NCBI GenBank assembly: GCA_903911925.1
Contig: CAIWFH010000071.1
Span: forward strand, 1 to 45,112
From: an uncultured Acidobacteriaceae bacterium
Lineage (GTDB): Bacteria; Acidobacteriota; Terriglobia; Terriglobales; Acidobacteriaceae
Direction: 5' to 3'
Length of the DNA: 45,112 nucleotides
The notes below the pieces were generated by a model, which ran no database searches, had not been told where the DNA came from, and was given only the letters and a program-made list of their open reading frames with translations. The position numbers and the translations under genes were made by a program. Shown here piece by piece: positions 26,408-33,874 of this stretch (positions are counted from its first letter, which is position 1; each line of letters begins with the position of its first letter).

Positions 26408-26547
26408 AAGACTCCAATTGGCCGATCTTTTGCGGTTATCAGTTCAGCACTATTTACGATGGCGACGAAACGGGGCGGGTTATCTGCGAGACCCCGGGGA
26501 AGGCCGGAAGGCAGGACGCGTCCGAGGTGCAATGGGCACTGGGCCTT

Positions 26548-27432
26548 TCAGAGTCCTTTCTGGCTGCGGAACTCGCGAACCACTTCAGCTGGATCGCGAT
26601 GTTGGCCGTCAACGGCCTGGTTCATGGCTCGCACGGCTTCCTTCGTCACTTTTCCGGCCAATGCGTCAAGAGCGCTTTGAATCTGTGGCCAGCGCTTCAG
26701 TGCATCGTCGCGCACCAGCGGAACGGCCTGGTAGGGAGGAAAGTAGCGCTTGTCGTCCGCGAGCACGGTCAGGCCCAAAGCCTGGATAGGCCCATCCGTT
26801 GAGTTGGCGGCGATCATGTCAACCTGGCCGTTCATAAGCGCGCGATAGAGCAACCCCAGATCCATTGTGCGCGGCGCGCTCGCGAAGCTGAGTCCGTAGG
26901 CTTTGCTTAATCCGGGCAGGCCATCGGGGCGCTGCTCAAACTCGTAGCCGACGCCCAGATGCCACTTTGGTGCGTATTGCGCGGCCTGGCTCAGGGTGGT
27001 GAGATGCAATCGCCGCGCATCGTCGCCCCGGATGACCATGGCAAACGTGTTGTTGAAGCCAAGCGGCTGGGCTACGGTGACGCCGTAGCGCGTGGCATAG
27101 AGTTGGCGGACGGTGCGAAGAACGGACTCGGGATCGCGATCGAGAGGTTGCTTGAGGATTGCGGAGAGCGCCGTGCCGGTGTACTCAACATACGCGTCGA
27201 TGCGTCCGGCAACCAACGCCTGCTGGCAAATGTAGCTGCCCGCCAGATAGAAACGCCGTTCAACCTTGAGACCCGACTTGGCCTCGATCTCCTGCGCCAG
27301 AAGTTCGCCGAGGATGACTTGCTCAGTGAAGTTCTTGGCCCCGATGACGGGATGATTCGACCGCGGCGGTGAGCACGAAGTGAGCAGAGCGCACACAATG
27401 ACCAAAGCCGCGACATAGATCGTTCGCGTCAT
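26548..27432 (-). CDS. OpuC/OsmF-type substrate-binding lipoprotein
   Basis: The periplasmic binding protein of a glycine-betaine/quaternary-ammonium ABC importer, 294 residues. A lipoprotein signal ends in LLTSC (C20), so it would be membrane-anchored. The OpuAC fold starts with IGAKNFTEQVILGELLAQEIEAKSGLKVERR. Blocks such as AYVEYTGTAL and GPIQALGLTVLADDKRYFPPYQAVPLVR are typical of the OpuCC/YehZ group. Its ATG shares one base with the stop of the permease gene (TAATG). The ligand (betaine, choline, carnitine or other) cannot be set from sequence. Confidence 0.9.
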   Translation of the reverse strand: MTRTIYVAALVIVCALLTSCSPPRSNHPVIGAKNFTEQVILGELLAQEIEAKSGLKVERRFYLAGSYICQQALVAGRIDAYVEYTGTALSAILKQPLDRDPESVLRTVRQLYATRYGVTVAQPLGFNNTFAMVIRGDDARRLHLTTLSQAAQYAPKWHLGVGYEFEQRPDGLPGLSKAYGLSFASAPRTMDLGLLYRALMNGQVDMIAANSTDGPIQALGLTVLADDKRYFPPYQAVPLVRDDALKRWPQIQSALDALAGKVTKEAVRAMNQAVDGQHRDPAEVVREFRSQKGL

Positions 27433-28064
27433 TATGCGGGAACCTTGAACCAGCGTTCGAGTTGGCCGAGTGCGGCATCGGCGGCAAGCGCAAGCAGTGC
27501 CGCGGGAATGGCGCCGGCAAGTACAAGGCGATTATCAACCGACGCAACGCCGCGGAAGATGAGTTCGCCAAGGCCGCCTGCACCCACTGCCGCCGCAATC
27601 GTGGCTATGCCGATGGAGGTGACGGTGGCGGTTCTGAGGCCTGCAAGAATGAAGGGCGCGGCGAGAGGCAGCTCAACCTTGAAGAGGCGCTGCGCATCGG
27701 TGAGGCCGAGGGCGCAGGAAACCTCGATGATGGAGCGGTCGATGCCCCGAATTCCGGCGTAGGTATTGCGCAGGATTGGCAGCAACGCGTAGGCGGAGAG
27801 GGCAACGATGGCAATGCGCGCGGCGTGTTCGCCGAGCCAGGGCAAGGGCAAGAGGAAGCCGAACATGGCAAGGGACGGAATGGTCTGGAGAATATTGGCG
27901 AGTCCGATGACCGGCCTGGCCCATCTGGGCGAGCGGGCAAGCCAGACGCCCGCTGGCACGGCGACTGCAGTGGCTGACAACACGGCCGCTCCGGCAAGCC
28001 AGAGGTGTTCGATTGTCAGCGTGGCAATTTCGCCACCGTATTGCGCAACAAGGCCAGCGCTCAT
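27432..28064 (-). CDS. OpuC-type ABC transporter permease
   Basis: A membrane permease of about 210 residues with five or six helices (for example LWLAGAAVLSATAVAVPAGVWLA and IAIVALSAYALLPILRNTYAGI). The EAA-type loop that contacts the ATPase is visible as CALGLTDAQRLFKVELPLAAPFILAGLRTA. I placed the start at ATG 28064, with GAGGTG just upstream; the first bases overlap or abut the ATPase gene. It is the middle gene of a tightly packed ATPase-permease-binding protein operon. Only one permease is encoded, so a homodimer is likely. Confidence 0.9.
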   Translation of the reverse strand: MSAGLVAQYGGEIATLTIEHLWLAGAAVLSATAVAVPAGVWLARSPRWARPVIGLANILQTIPSLAMFGFLLPLPWLGEHAARIAIVALSAYALLPILRNTYAGIRGIDRSIIEVSCALGLTDAQRLFKVELPLAAPFILAGLRTATVTSIGIATIAAAVGAGGLGELIFRGVASVDNRLVLAGAIPAALLALAADAALGQLERWFKVPA

Positions 28065-28069
28065 ACACC

Positions 28070-28843
28070 TCACTTCGGGGGCGGCATCTCCGGCGCGGCA
28101 TTGTGCCAGCCGCGACGAAAGGCGCGCACGTAGGATTCAATCAGCGGCTCGCGCGAAGCTATGAACTCAGTCGGCGAAAGACAGGCGAGCAACTTGCCTT
28201 CGTTCAGAAGTATGATGCGATGCGCAAGATAAAGTGCCTCATCCAGATCGTGCGTTACCAGCAGAACAGTTTTCTTTAGACGGCTCAGCAGATCGCGGAG
28301 CATGTCCTGCATTTCTGCGCGCGTGAGCGGGTCAAGCGCCCCGAGCGGTTCGTCCATGAGAAGGAATTCGGGATCGGCGGCCAGGGCGCGGGCAAGCCCC
28401 ACGCGCTGGCGCTGGCCTCCGGAGAGTTGGTGCGGAGGACGTTTTGCAAAGCTTGCAGGCTCAAGACCGACGACCTGAAGCAGTTCGTGGCTGCGCCGGA
28501 GGCAGTCCTGCCGGGAACGGCCCTCTGCTTCCAGCACGAGACTTACGTTGCGCTCGACGGTGAAGTGCGGGAAAAGGCCCGTCTCCTGGATTACGTAACC
28601 CATGTTACGGCGCAGCTTGATGAGGTCAAAACTGGCAACATTCTTGCCGTGGAGAAGAATCTCGCCGCTGGTGGGCTGAACCATGCGATTGAGCGTGCGG
28701 AGCAGCGTGGTTTTTCCAGAGCCGCTGCGCCCAAGGATGGCGGCTGTGGTTCCTTCTTCGACCGAGAGCGAGATATTGTCGAGCAGCAGCCGGCCTTGCG
28801 CATTCGCAAAGGAAACGTCGCGGATTTCGATGGCAGAGCTCAA
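28070..28843 (-). CDS. OpuCA-type ABC transporter ATPase
   Basis: The ATPase of the quaternary-ammonium importer, 257 residues. Walker A is GRSGSGKTT (38-46), the Q-loop is [14 protein letters not shown], the signature is [15 protein letters not shown] (140-154), Walker B is [12 protein letters not shown] (160-171) and the H-loop is [11 protein letters not shown]. It is shorter than Bacillus OpuCA and lacks the C-terminal CBS domains that sense ionic strength, so regulation by osmolarity, if any, must work differently. It is the first gene of the operon; a hairpin repeat separates it from xdhC. Confidence 0.92.
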   Translation of the reverse strand: MSSAIEIRDVSFANAQGRLLLDNISLSVEEGTTAAILGRSGSGKTTLLRTLNRMVQPTSGEILLHGKNVASFDLIKLRRNMGYVIQETGLFPHFTVERNVSLVLEAEGRSRQDCLRRSHELLQVVGLEPASFAKRPPHQLSGGQRQRVGLARALAADPEFLLMDEPLGALDPLTRAEMQDMLRDLLSRLKKTVLLVTHDLDEALYLAHRIILLNEGKLLACLSPTEFIASREPLIESYVRAFRRGWHNAAPEMPPPK

Positions 28844-28970
28844 CGGTATTTAGCTGCCTCTTCCCGCAGTGTAATGCGCGGAGTGAATCCAGTGGCACGA
28901 TCCATGGCGACACGTGGAGTATTTTTCGTTGGCTCGGGGACCCGGTCCTGATGAACGTGGTTGGTTGAGT

Positions 28971-29031
28971 GCTGTGGTATCCCACCCATTCCGCAAAAAA
29001 CGTGGAATGGATGGGGCACCCGTCCTTTGTG
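28971..29031. repeat. GTGGTATCCCA hairpin repeat, copy 3
   Basis: Starts TGTGGTATCCCACCC, contains the stem CCATTCC/GGAATGG and ends GATGGGGCACCCG. It is about 56 bases downstream of the stop of minus-strand xdhC and shares its orientation with copies 1 and 2. It separates xdhC from the ABC operon. Confidence 0.75.
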
Positions 29032-29086
29032 CGAATTGAGCATCGCAAACGCAGGTTCTTCCACTCGCTGCGCTCAGGGAAAGGCT

Positions 29087-30244
29087 TTAACGCGTTGTAG
29101 GTGGCGGCGGGATGGCGCGGACTTGGCGGAGCGGCAGAGCGCTGGCCTTGGCGAAGCACTGCTGAATCTCCGCAATGACCGAGAGAGCGATAGTTTCAGG
29201 CGACTCGGCGCCGAGGTCGAGGCCGGTGGGGGCGTGGAGGTGTGAGAGCCAGCGTTCGACCGTTTCGTTGGCTGAGTCCGCGGGCTTGTTGAGCAAGCGG
29301 GCGGCTTCAGCGAGCAGTTCGCGGGTGCGGCGCTGCGGGCCGAGGACGCCGATGTAGGCTGGCTGCGGTTTGAGCGCAAGCAGCGAGGCCAACGCGCGCG
29401 AGTCCTGCTCGAAGCTGTGCGTCATGACCACGGCGGCGTCTTGGGAGCGAATGTTTGCCAGGGCCGCCGGCGCTTCGGCTGACGGGGTTGCAGCGAACTC
29501 TTCCATTTTGAGGATGTGGAGCTCATCGGCGGTGGCAAAGCGGTCGCGGGTTGCCAGGTGAGAGCGGCCATCGGCAACGGCAACCAGCCAGCCCAGTTCT
29601 TTTGCGAGGCGCAGAAGCGGCTGCGCATCGTCGCCCGCTCCAAAGATCCACAGGCCGGGACGGGCCGGACGAAAGTCGGTCCAGACGCGGGCCTCGGCTC
29701 CGTTAATCGAGACTTTGCTTTGCATGGAGGCTTTGCTTGCCAGCGCCAGCTCCGCCAGGTGCTGCAGCGTATCGGGGGCCTTGAATTTGGGATCGCCGGT
29801 ATGGCCCGTTTCGACCCCGGCAAATGCACGTCGGCCCAGGTATGCGCCTTCAACAATCGTCGCCACCGTCAGCGGAGTGCGCCGCTCAAAGGAATGCTGC
29901 AGCGCGAGGAGCAAGGGGGCCGCGGTTGGTCGGCGCTCAAGCAACAGCCAAACCACGCCTCCGCAGCCGGAGCCATATGGGCGGTCGCCATCCTCCTCAA
30001 CTGTAGAGAAACGCTGGAGAGTTACGCCGCTGGCGGTGAGCCACCAGGCCCGACGGGCGACTTCAGCCTCAAGGCATCCGCCGCTGACCGTGCCAGCGCG
30101 GCGCCCATCCTGAGCCACCAGCATGCATGCGCCGGGTTTGCGGTAGCTGGGACCTTCGGCGGCAGTTACCGTTGCCAGAACGTAGTCTGCGCGGGAGTTT
30201 TCCAACTCTATCCACAGCGGCAAAATGCGTTCGAGGTCAGCCAT
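29087..30244 (-). CDS. xdhC: XdhC/CoxI family molybdoenzyme maturation protein
   Basis: A 385-residue XdhC-type protein. In studied bacteria XdhC binds the molybdenum cofactor, protects it during sulfuration by a cysteine desulfurase, and inserts it into an xanthine-dehydrogenase-type enzyme. The N-terminal CoxI domain has AEGPSYRKPGACMLV...GTVSGGCLEAEVARRA. The C-terminal Rossmann domain (about 205-345) has LWIFGAGDDAQPLLRLAKELGW and YIGVLGPQRRTRELL. The likely client is the IorAB-like enzyme encoded 3 kb away. It is divergent from the DUF2165-mocA pair, so one 100-base region may drive both. Confidence 0.9.
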   Translation of the reverse strand: MADLERILPLWIELENSRADYVLATVTAAEGPSYRKPGACMLVAQDGRRAGTVSGGCLEAEVARRAWWLTASGVTLQRFSTVEEDGDRPYGSGCGGVVWLLLERRPTAAPLLLALQHSFERRTPLTVATIVEGAYLGRRAFAGVETGHTGDPKFKAPDTLQHLAELALASKASMQSKVSINGAEARVWTDFRPARPGLWIFGAGDDAQPLLRLAKELGWLVAVADGRSHLATRDRFATADELHILKMEEFAATPSAEAPAALANIRSQDAAVVMTHSFEQDSRALASLLALKPQPAYIGVLGPQRRTRELLAEAARLLNKPADSANETVERWLSHLHAPTGLDLGAESPETIALSVIAEIQQCFAKASALPLRQVRAIPPPPTTR

Positions 30245-30348
30245 AGGACTATTCTCGCTCAGGAAGTTGAATTACGAAATGAGCGGGCAGTTTGGCGAGC
30301 CGGATGATTCCTGTTGAGACAAAATGGCCCGTGAAGTTAGGATGGGCC

Positions 30349-30846
30349 ATGGTCACGCGCGCCGCGAAACTGCTACTGCTATCTGGGATCGCCCTCTACT
30401 ATTCGCTGGTCGTCTTCAACAACCTTACCGATTTTGATTCTAACTACCAGTTTGTGCGCCACGTGCTTTCAATGGACACGACTTTTGCGGGCAATCATGG
30501 CCTGTGGCGCGCACTGACCACTCCGGCGGCGCATCTCGCTTTTTACACCGGCATTATTTGGTGGGAGATCGTCACCACAATCCTGCTGTGGTGGGGCGCG
30601 TGGCGGCTTTTGCGCGCGCTGCGGCTTGGGGCGGATGTATTCAACGCGGCCAAGCGGATTGCCGTGATGGCGCTGACCCTCTCGATGCTGATGTGGCTGG
30701 TGGCCTTTCTCACGGTTGGCGGGGAATGGTTCCTGATGTGGCAGTCGCACCTGTGGACTGGGCAGGAGGAGGCGTTTCGCATGTTTGCCGTGGTTGGCTT
30801 GGTGCTGCTGTTGATGCTTCAGCCGGATGCCGAAGGACAGCCATGA
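30349..30846 (+). CDS. DUF2165 family membrane protein
   Basis: A 165-residue integral membrane protein of the DUF2165 family, with four hydrophobic segments (LLLLSGIALYYSLVVFNNL, AHLAFYTGIIWWEIVTTILLW, AVMALTLSMLMWLVAFLTV, FAVVGLVLLLML) and the family block FNNLTDFDSNYQFVRHVLSMDTTF. Function unknown. I prefer the ATG at 30349 because it matches the usual N-terminus and has AGGA upstream; earlier in-frame starts exist at 30292 (TTG) and 30304 (ATG). It overlaps the mocA-like gene by 4 bases (ATGA), which implies coupled translation. Confidence 0.85.
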   Translation: MVTRAAKLLLLSGIALYYSLVVFNNLTDFDSNYQFVRHVLSMDTTFAGNHGLWRALTTPAAHLAFYTGIIWWEIVTTILLWWGAWRLLRALRLGADVFNAAKRIAVMALTLSMLMWLVAFLTVGGEWFLMWQSHLWTGQEEAFRMFAVVGLVLLLMLQPDAEGQP

Positions 30847-31442
30847 AGAGGCAGATCGGGGCTATTATTCTGGCCGCCGGAGCCAGCAGCCGCCTGGGCC
30901 GGCCCAAGCAACTGCTGCTGCATGGCGCGGAGACCCTGATCGGGCGTGTGATCCGGCTGGCGAACGAGTCCGGTGCGAGTCCGGTCATCGCAGTACTTGG
31001 CGCGCACTGCGAGTTGATTGCGAAAGCCATCCAGATCGATGGGGCCGGCAGAGCGATTCCGGTGATGAATGATCGCTGGAATGAGGGGATTGCAACGTCA
31101 ATTCATGCGGGACTGCGCGCGCTGGACCTGACTGCGCCCGAAGCTGCTGGGGCGATGATTCTGAGCTGCGACCAGCCACGGCTTACGGCAGATCATCTGC
31201 GCATGTTGATGGAGGCATTCAGCCAGCAGGTTGAGCCTGCGATTGCGGCCTCAGCCTATGCCGGCACGCTGGGCGTTCCCGCGGTGTTTCCCCGCGAGGT
31301 TTTCTCAGAGCTGTTTGCGCTTGGCGGCGACAAAGGCGCACGCGCATTATTGATGAAGCCTCCGTGTCCGCTGGTTGCTGTGGAGTTCCCGGGCGGAGAG
31401 ATCGATATTGACCTGCCCGCCGATCTTGCGCAGCTTGAATAG
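30843..31442 (+). CDS. mocA: MocA-like molybdenum cofactor nucleotidyltransferase
   Basis: A 199-residue nucleotidyltransferase of the MobA/MocA group. MocA adds CMP to molybdopterin to form the cytosine dinucleotide cofactor used by xanthine-dehydrogenase-family enzymes such as IorAB. The N-terminal nucleotide loop is IILAAGASSRLGRPKQLLLHG, and the metal-binding segment is MILSCDQPRLTADHL. The C-terminus, EIDIDLPADLAQLE, matches the family (D..D.P.D). The ATG overlaps the stop of the DUF2165 gene by 4 bases. The context (xdhC divergent, iorAB near) favours MocA over MobA. Confidence 0.85.
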   Translation: MKRQIGAIILAAGASSRLGRPKQLLLHGAETLIGRVIRLANESGASPVIAVLGAHCELIAKAIQIDGAGRAIPVMNDRWNEGIATSIHAGLRALDLTAPEAAGAMILSCDQPRLTADHLRMLMEAFSQQVEPAIAASAYAGTLGVPAVFPREVFSELFALGGDKGARALLMKPPCPLVAVEFPGGEIDIDLPADLAQLE

Positions 31443-31617
31443 CCTGCCCCCACAATCAAGCCGGTGATTTGACCACCACGCCTTTGGCGGCAAAGGCACG
31501 CCGCCCTGCTTCGAATTCCGGCTGCGAGAATAATCAAGAAAACTGCCTTGTGCATGTAACACTCTGACGCCGGCGGGACTCTATTCAGGTAGAGATCACT
31601 GCAAAAGAGGCTTCAAC

Positions 31618-32853
31618 ATGCGGGATATGCTCATTCTGGGCGGTGGGACCGCCGGAACCATCATGGCCAACAAACTCGCTTCGGCGCTCGACGAGCACGA
31701 GTGGCGCGTTACAGTGGTGGATGGGACAGAAGGACACTACTACCAGCCCGGCTTTCTGTTTGTGCCCTTTGGAATCTACCGGATGCGCGATATCGTCAAG
31801 CCGCGCCGGCAATATCTGCCCGGCCGCATCAATTTCATCCTCTCCGGCATTGACCGCATCGACGTGGAAAAGAAGACGGTGCAGCTGGCCAATGGGGAAC
31901 CGCTCCGCTACGACTGCCTCATCATCGCCACGGGCACCGATATCCATCCGGAACAGATTGAGGGCCTGGCCGACGAGGAATGGGGCCAGAGCAAGTTTGA
32001 CTTCTATACTCCCACGGGCGCGGAAAAGCTAGGTCAGTTTCTCAAAGGATGGCAAGGCGGCAAACTGGTGGTGAGCATCGCCGAGATGCCCATCAAGTGC
32101 CCCGTTGCCCCGCTCGAATTTCTGTTCCTCGCCGATGAATATTTTACGCGTCGCGGCATCCGCGACAAGGTCGATCTGCACCTGGTGACTCCTCTCTCGG
32201 GCGCATTCACCAAGCCCACATGCAACCGGGTGCTCGGCGACTTTCTTGTGCGCAAGGGAATCACGGTAACGCCGGACTTCGATATCGCACGCGTAGACAA
32301 CCAGGAGAAGAAGATTGTCGCCTGGGATGAAACTGAGGTCAGCTACGACCTGCTGGTATCCGTCCCTACCAACATGGGCGACCCTTGCATTGGGCGGAGC
32401 GGCCTTGGAAACGAATTGAACTTTGTTCCCACCAACAAGCAGACTCTGCAGGCCGATGGGCTGGAGGATGTTTTTGTACTGGGCGATGCGACCAACCTGC
32501 CCACATCCAAGGCAGGCTCCGTGGCGCACTTCCAATCTGAGATACTTTTCGAGAACATCATGGAGCACATTGAGGGCCGGCCTGCGACCGCCCACTTTGA
32601 CGGCCACGCCAACTGCTTTATCGAATCCGGCTTCGGGAAGGGCCTGCTCATTGACTTCAACTACGAAACGGAGCCGCTTCCGGGCGAGTTCCCGCTACCG
32701 GGCATCGGCCCCTTCAAGCTGCTGGGCGAGAGCCGCATCAACCACTACGGGAAAATGATGTTCCGCTGGGTTTATTGGAACCTGCTGCTGCGGGGAGTCA
32801 AGATGCCCATGAAAGCGGAGATGTCGATGGCCGGAAAACGTATGCAGGCATGA
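31618..32853 (+). CDS. Sulfide:quinone oxidoreductase-like flavoprotein
   Basis: A 411-residue FAD-dependent oxidoreductase of the SQR family. The FAD motif is LILGGGTAGTIMANKLA (residues 5-21); CLIIATGTDIHPEQIEGL and VFVLGDATNLPTSKAGS are the second and third nucleotide blocks. Cysteines that could carry sulfur are C161 in MPIKCPVAPLE, C257 and C333 (ANCFIESGFGKGLLIDFNYE). The C-terminal amphipathic part (NHYGKMMFRWVYWNLLLRG) is typical of membrane attachment in SQRs. It probably oxidises sulfide or a persulfide and passes electrons to quinone. It is followed by DsrC-, DsrE- and NifS-like genes on the same strand, which points to delivery of sulfane sulfur to a carrier. Confidence 0.85.
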   Translation: MRDMLILGGGTAGTIMANKLASALDEHEWRVTVVDGTEGHYYQPGFLFVPFGIYRMRDIVKPRRQYLPGRINFILSGIDRIDVEKKTVQLANGEPLRYDCLIIATGTDIHPEQIEGLADEEWGQSKFDFYTPTGAEKLGQFLKGWQGGKLVVSIAEMPIKCPVAPLEFLFLADEYFTRRGIRDKVDLHLVTPLSGAFTKPTCNRVLGDFLVRKGITVTPDFDIARVDNQEKKIVAWDETEVSYDLLVSVPTNMGDPCIGRSGLGNELNFVPTNKQTLQADGLEDVFVLGDATNLPTSKAGSVAHFQSEILFENIMEHIEGRPATAHFDGHANCFIESGFGKGLLIDFNYETEPLPGEFPLPGIGPFKLLGESRINHYGKMMFRWVYWNLLLRGVKMPMKAEMSMAGKRMQA

Positions 32854-32930
32854 GCGGCACGATCCTCCATCACAAGCCGCCGAACCATTTGCCAGGGCCG
32901 AGTTTCCAAGTTCGCGGGTTCGCGCAGCAC

Positions 32931-32953
32931 ATGTGCCGGTCTCGCCGGCACAT
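32931..32953. promoter_or_regulatory. Stable hairpin before the DsrC/TusE-like gene
   Basis: A perfect 9-bp inverted repeat, ATGTGCCGG / CCGGCACAT, with a 5-base loop, lies between the SQR-like gene and the ribosome-binding site (AGAGGTG) of the carrier gene. There is no T-run, so it is a poor terminator. It may mark an RNA processing or stabilising site, or an operator in the intercistronic gap. Confidence 0.5.
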
Positions 32954-32973
32954 TAACACTTAAGAGGTGAAAC

Positions 32974-33291
32974 ATGGCACCAATGAGCTTTGCAGGAAAG
33001 ACGATTGAACTGGATGCAGACGGAAACCTGGCCAATCGCGGCGACTGGAGCGACGACCTGGCGCGGGAACTTGCCGCCCAGGATGGAATCGCTGAGCTGA
33101 CCCCGCAACACTGGGCGGTGATCAACTTCATGCGCACGGTATTTGAGAAGGACGGCGATGCGCCCAGCATTCGGCGATTGACCAAGGAGAGCGGCGTGGA
33201 TACCAAGATGCTGTATGCACTCTTCCCCAAGGGGCCGGCAAAACGCGCGGCCAAAATCGCGGGACTACCAAAACCCAAAGGTTGCATTTAA
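32974..33291 (+). CDS. DsrC/TusE-like sulfur carrier with a single C-terminal cysteine
   Basis: A 105-residue DsrC/TusE/RspA-family protein. It shows FAGKTIELDADGNLANRGDWSDDLARELAAQDGI, TPQHWAVINFMR and the C-terminal arm YALFPKGPAKRAAKIAGLPKPKGCI. The penultimate C104 is the conserved sulfur-binding cysteine (CysA). The second cysteine of true DsrC, 11 residues earlier, is Ala (A93), so the protein should work as a single-cysteine persulfide carrier like TusE rather than as a trisulfide-forming partner of DsrAB. No dsrAB genes are present. AGAGGTG precedes the ATG. It follows the SQR-like gene and precedes the DsrE-like gene. Confidence 0.9.
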   Translation: MAPMSFAGKTIELDADGNLANRGDWSDDLARELAAQDGIAELTPQHWAVINFMRTVFEKDGDAPSIRRLTKESGVDTKMLYALFPKGPAKRAAKIAGLPKPKGCI

Positions 33292-33304
33292 GGAGCGAGG
33301 CGCA

Positions 33305-33781
33305 ATGACACAGACAGCTGAACCGATTCAAAAAGTATCCATCATCGTCTCTCGCGGGTCGCTGGAGGGGGTGTACCCCGGCCTGATCATGGCTAACGGC
33401 GCGCGCATGGAGGGCATTGAAGCTTCGCTCTTTTTTACCTTCTTTGGCCTCGACGCAATTATCAAGAAGCGGATGAATAGCCTTAAGGTTGCCACCGTCG
33501 GCAACCCGGGAATGCACATGCCGACCATCCTCGGCGCTATCCCCGGCATGTCAGCCTTCGCCACCTCAATGATGAAGAAGGAAATCGAGAAGCTCGACAT
33601 TCCGCCGATCGGCGAATTCATCACCATGATCCACGACGCGGGATGCGAGATCTACGCCTGCAAGGCCACAGTGGATATGTTCCACCTCAAGAAGGATGAC
33701 TTTTGCGAAGAAGTTGACGGCGTTATCTCGGTGGGCCAGTTCTACGAGAAGGCAGCCGGCGCGCAAATCATCTTTACGTAG
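33305..33781 (+). CDS. DsrE/DsrF-like (DsrE3-type) sulfurtransferase subunit
   Basis: A 158-residue protein of the DsrE/DsrF/peroxiredoxin-like family. It begins VSIIVSRGSLEGVYPGLIMANGARMEGIEASLFFTFFGLDAI and contains the family's active-site block HDAGCEIYACKATVDMFHLKKDDF. C119 matches the usual persulfide-bearing cysteine; C114 and C134 are extra. Such proteins relay sulfane sulfur between SQR or rhodanese sources and TusA or DsrC carriers. AAGGAG lies upstream of ATG 33305, 13 bases after the carrier gene. A longer frame starting inside the carrier gene was rejected. Confidence 0.88.
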   Translation: MTQTAEPIQKVSIIVSRGSLEGVYPGLIMANGARMEGIEASLFFTFFGLDAIIKKRMNSLKVATVGNPGMHMPTILGAIPGMSAFATSMMKKEIEKLDIPPIGEFITMIHDAGCEIYACKATVDMFHLKKDDFCEEVDGVISVGQFYEKAAGAQIIFT

Positions 33782-33874
33782 ACCGGCGAGAACTGCGACG
33801 ATGGGAGACTTCAAAGCAGGCTCTTTGAGCTGGCGCCGCAGTTCTTCCTCGTTCGCAAGATCGCATCGGAAAGA

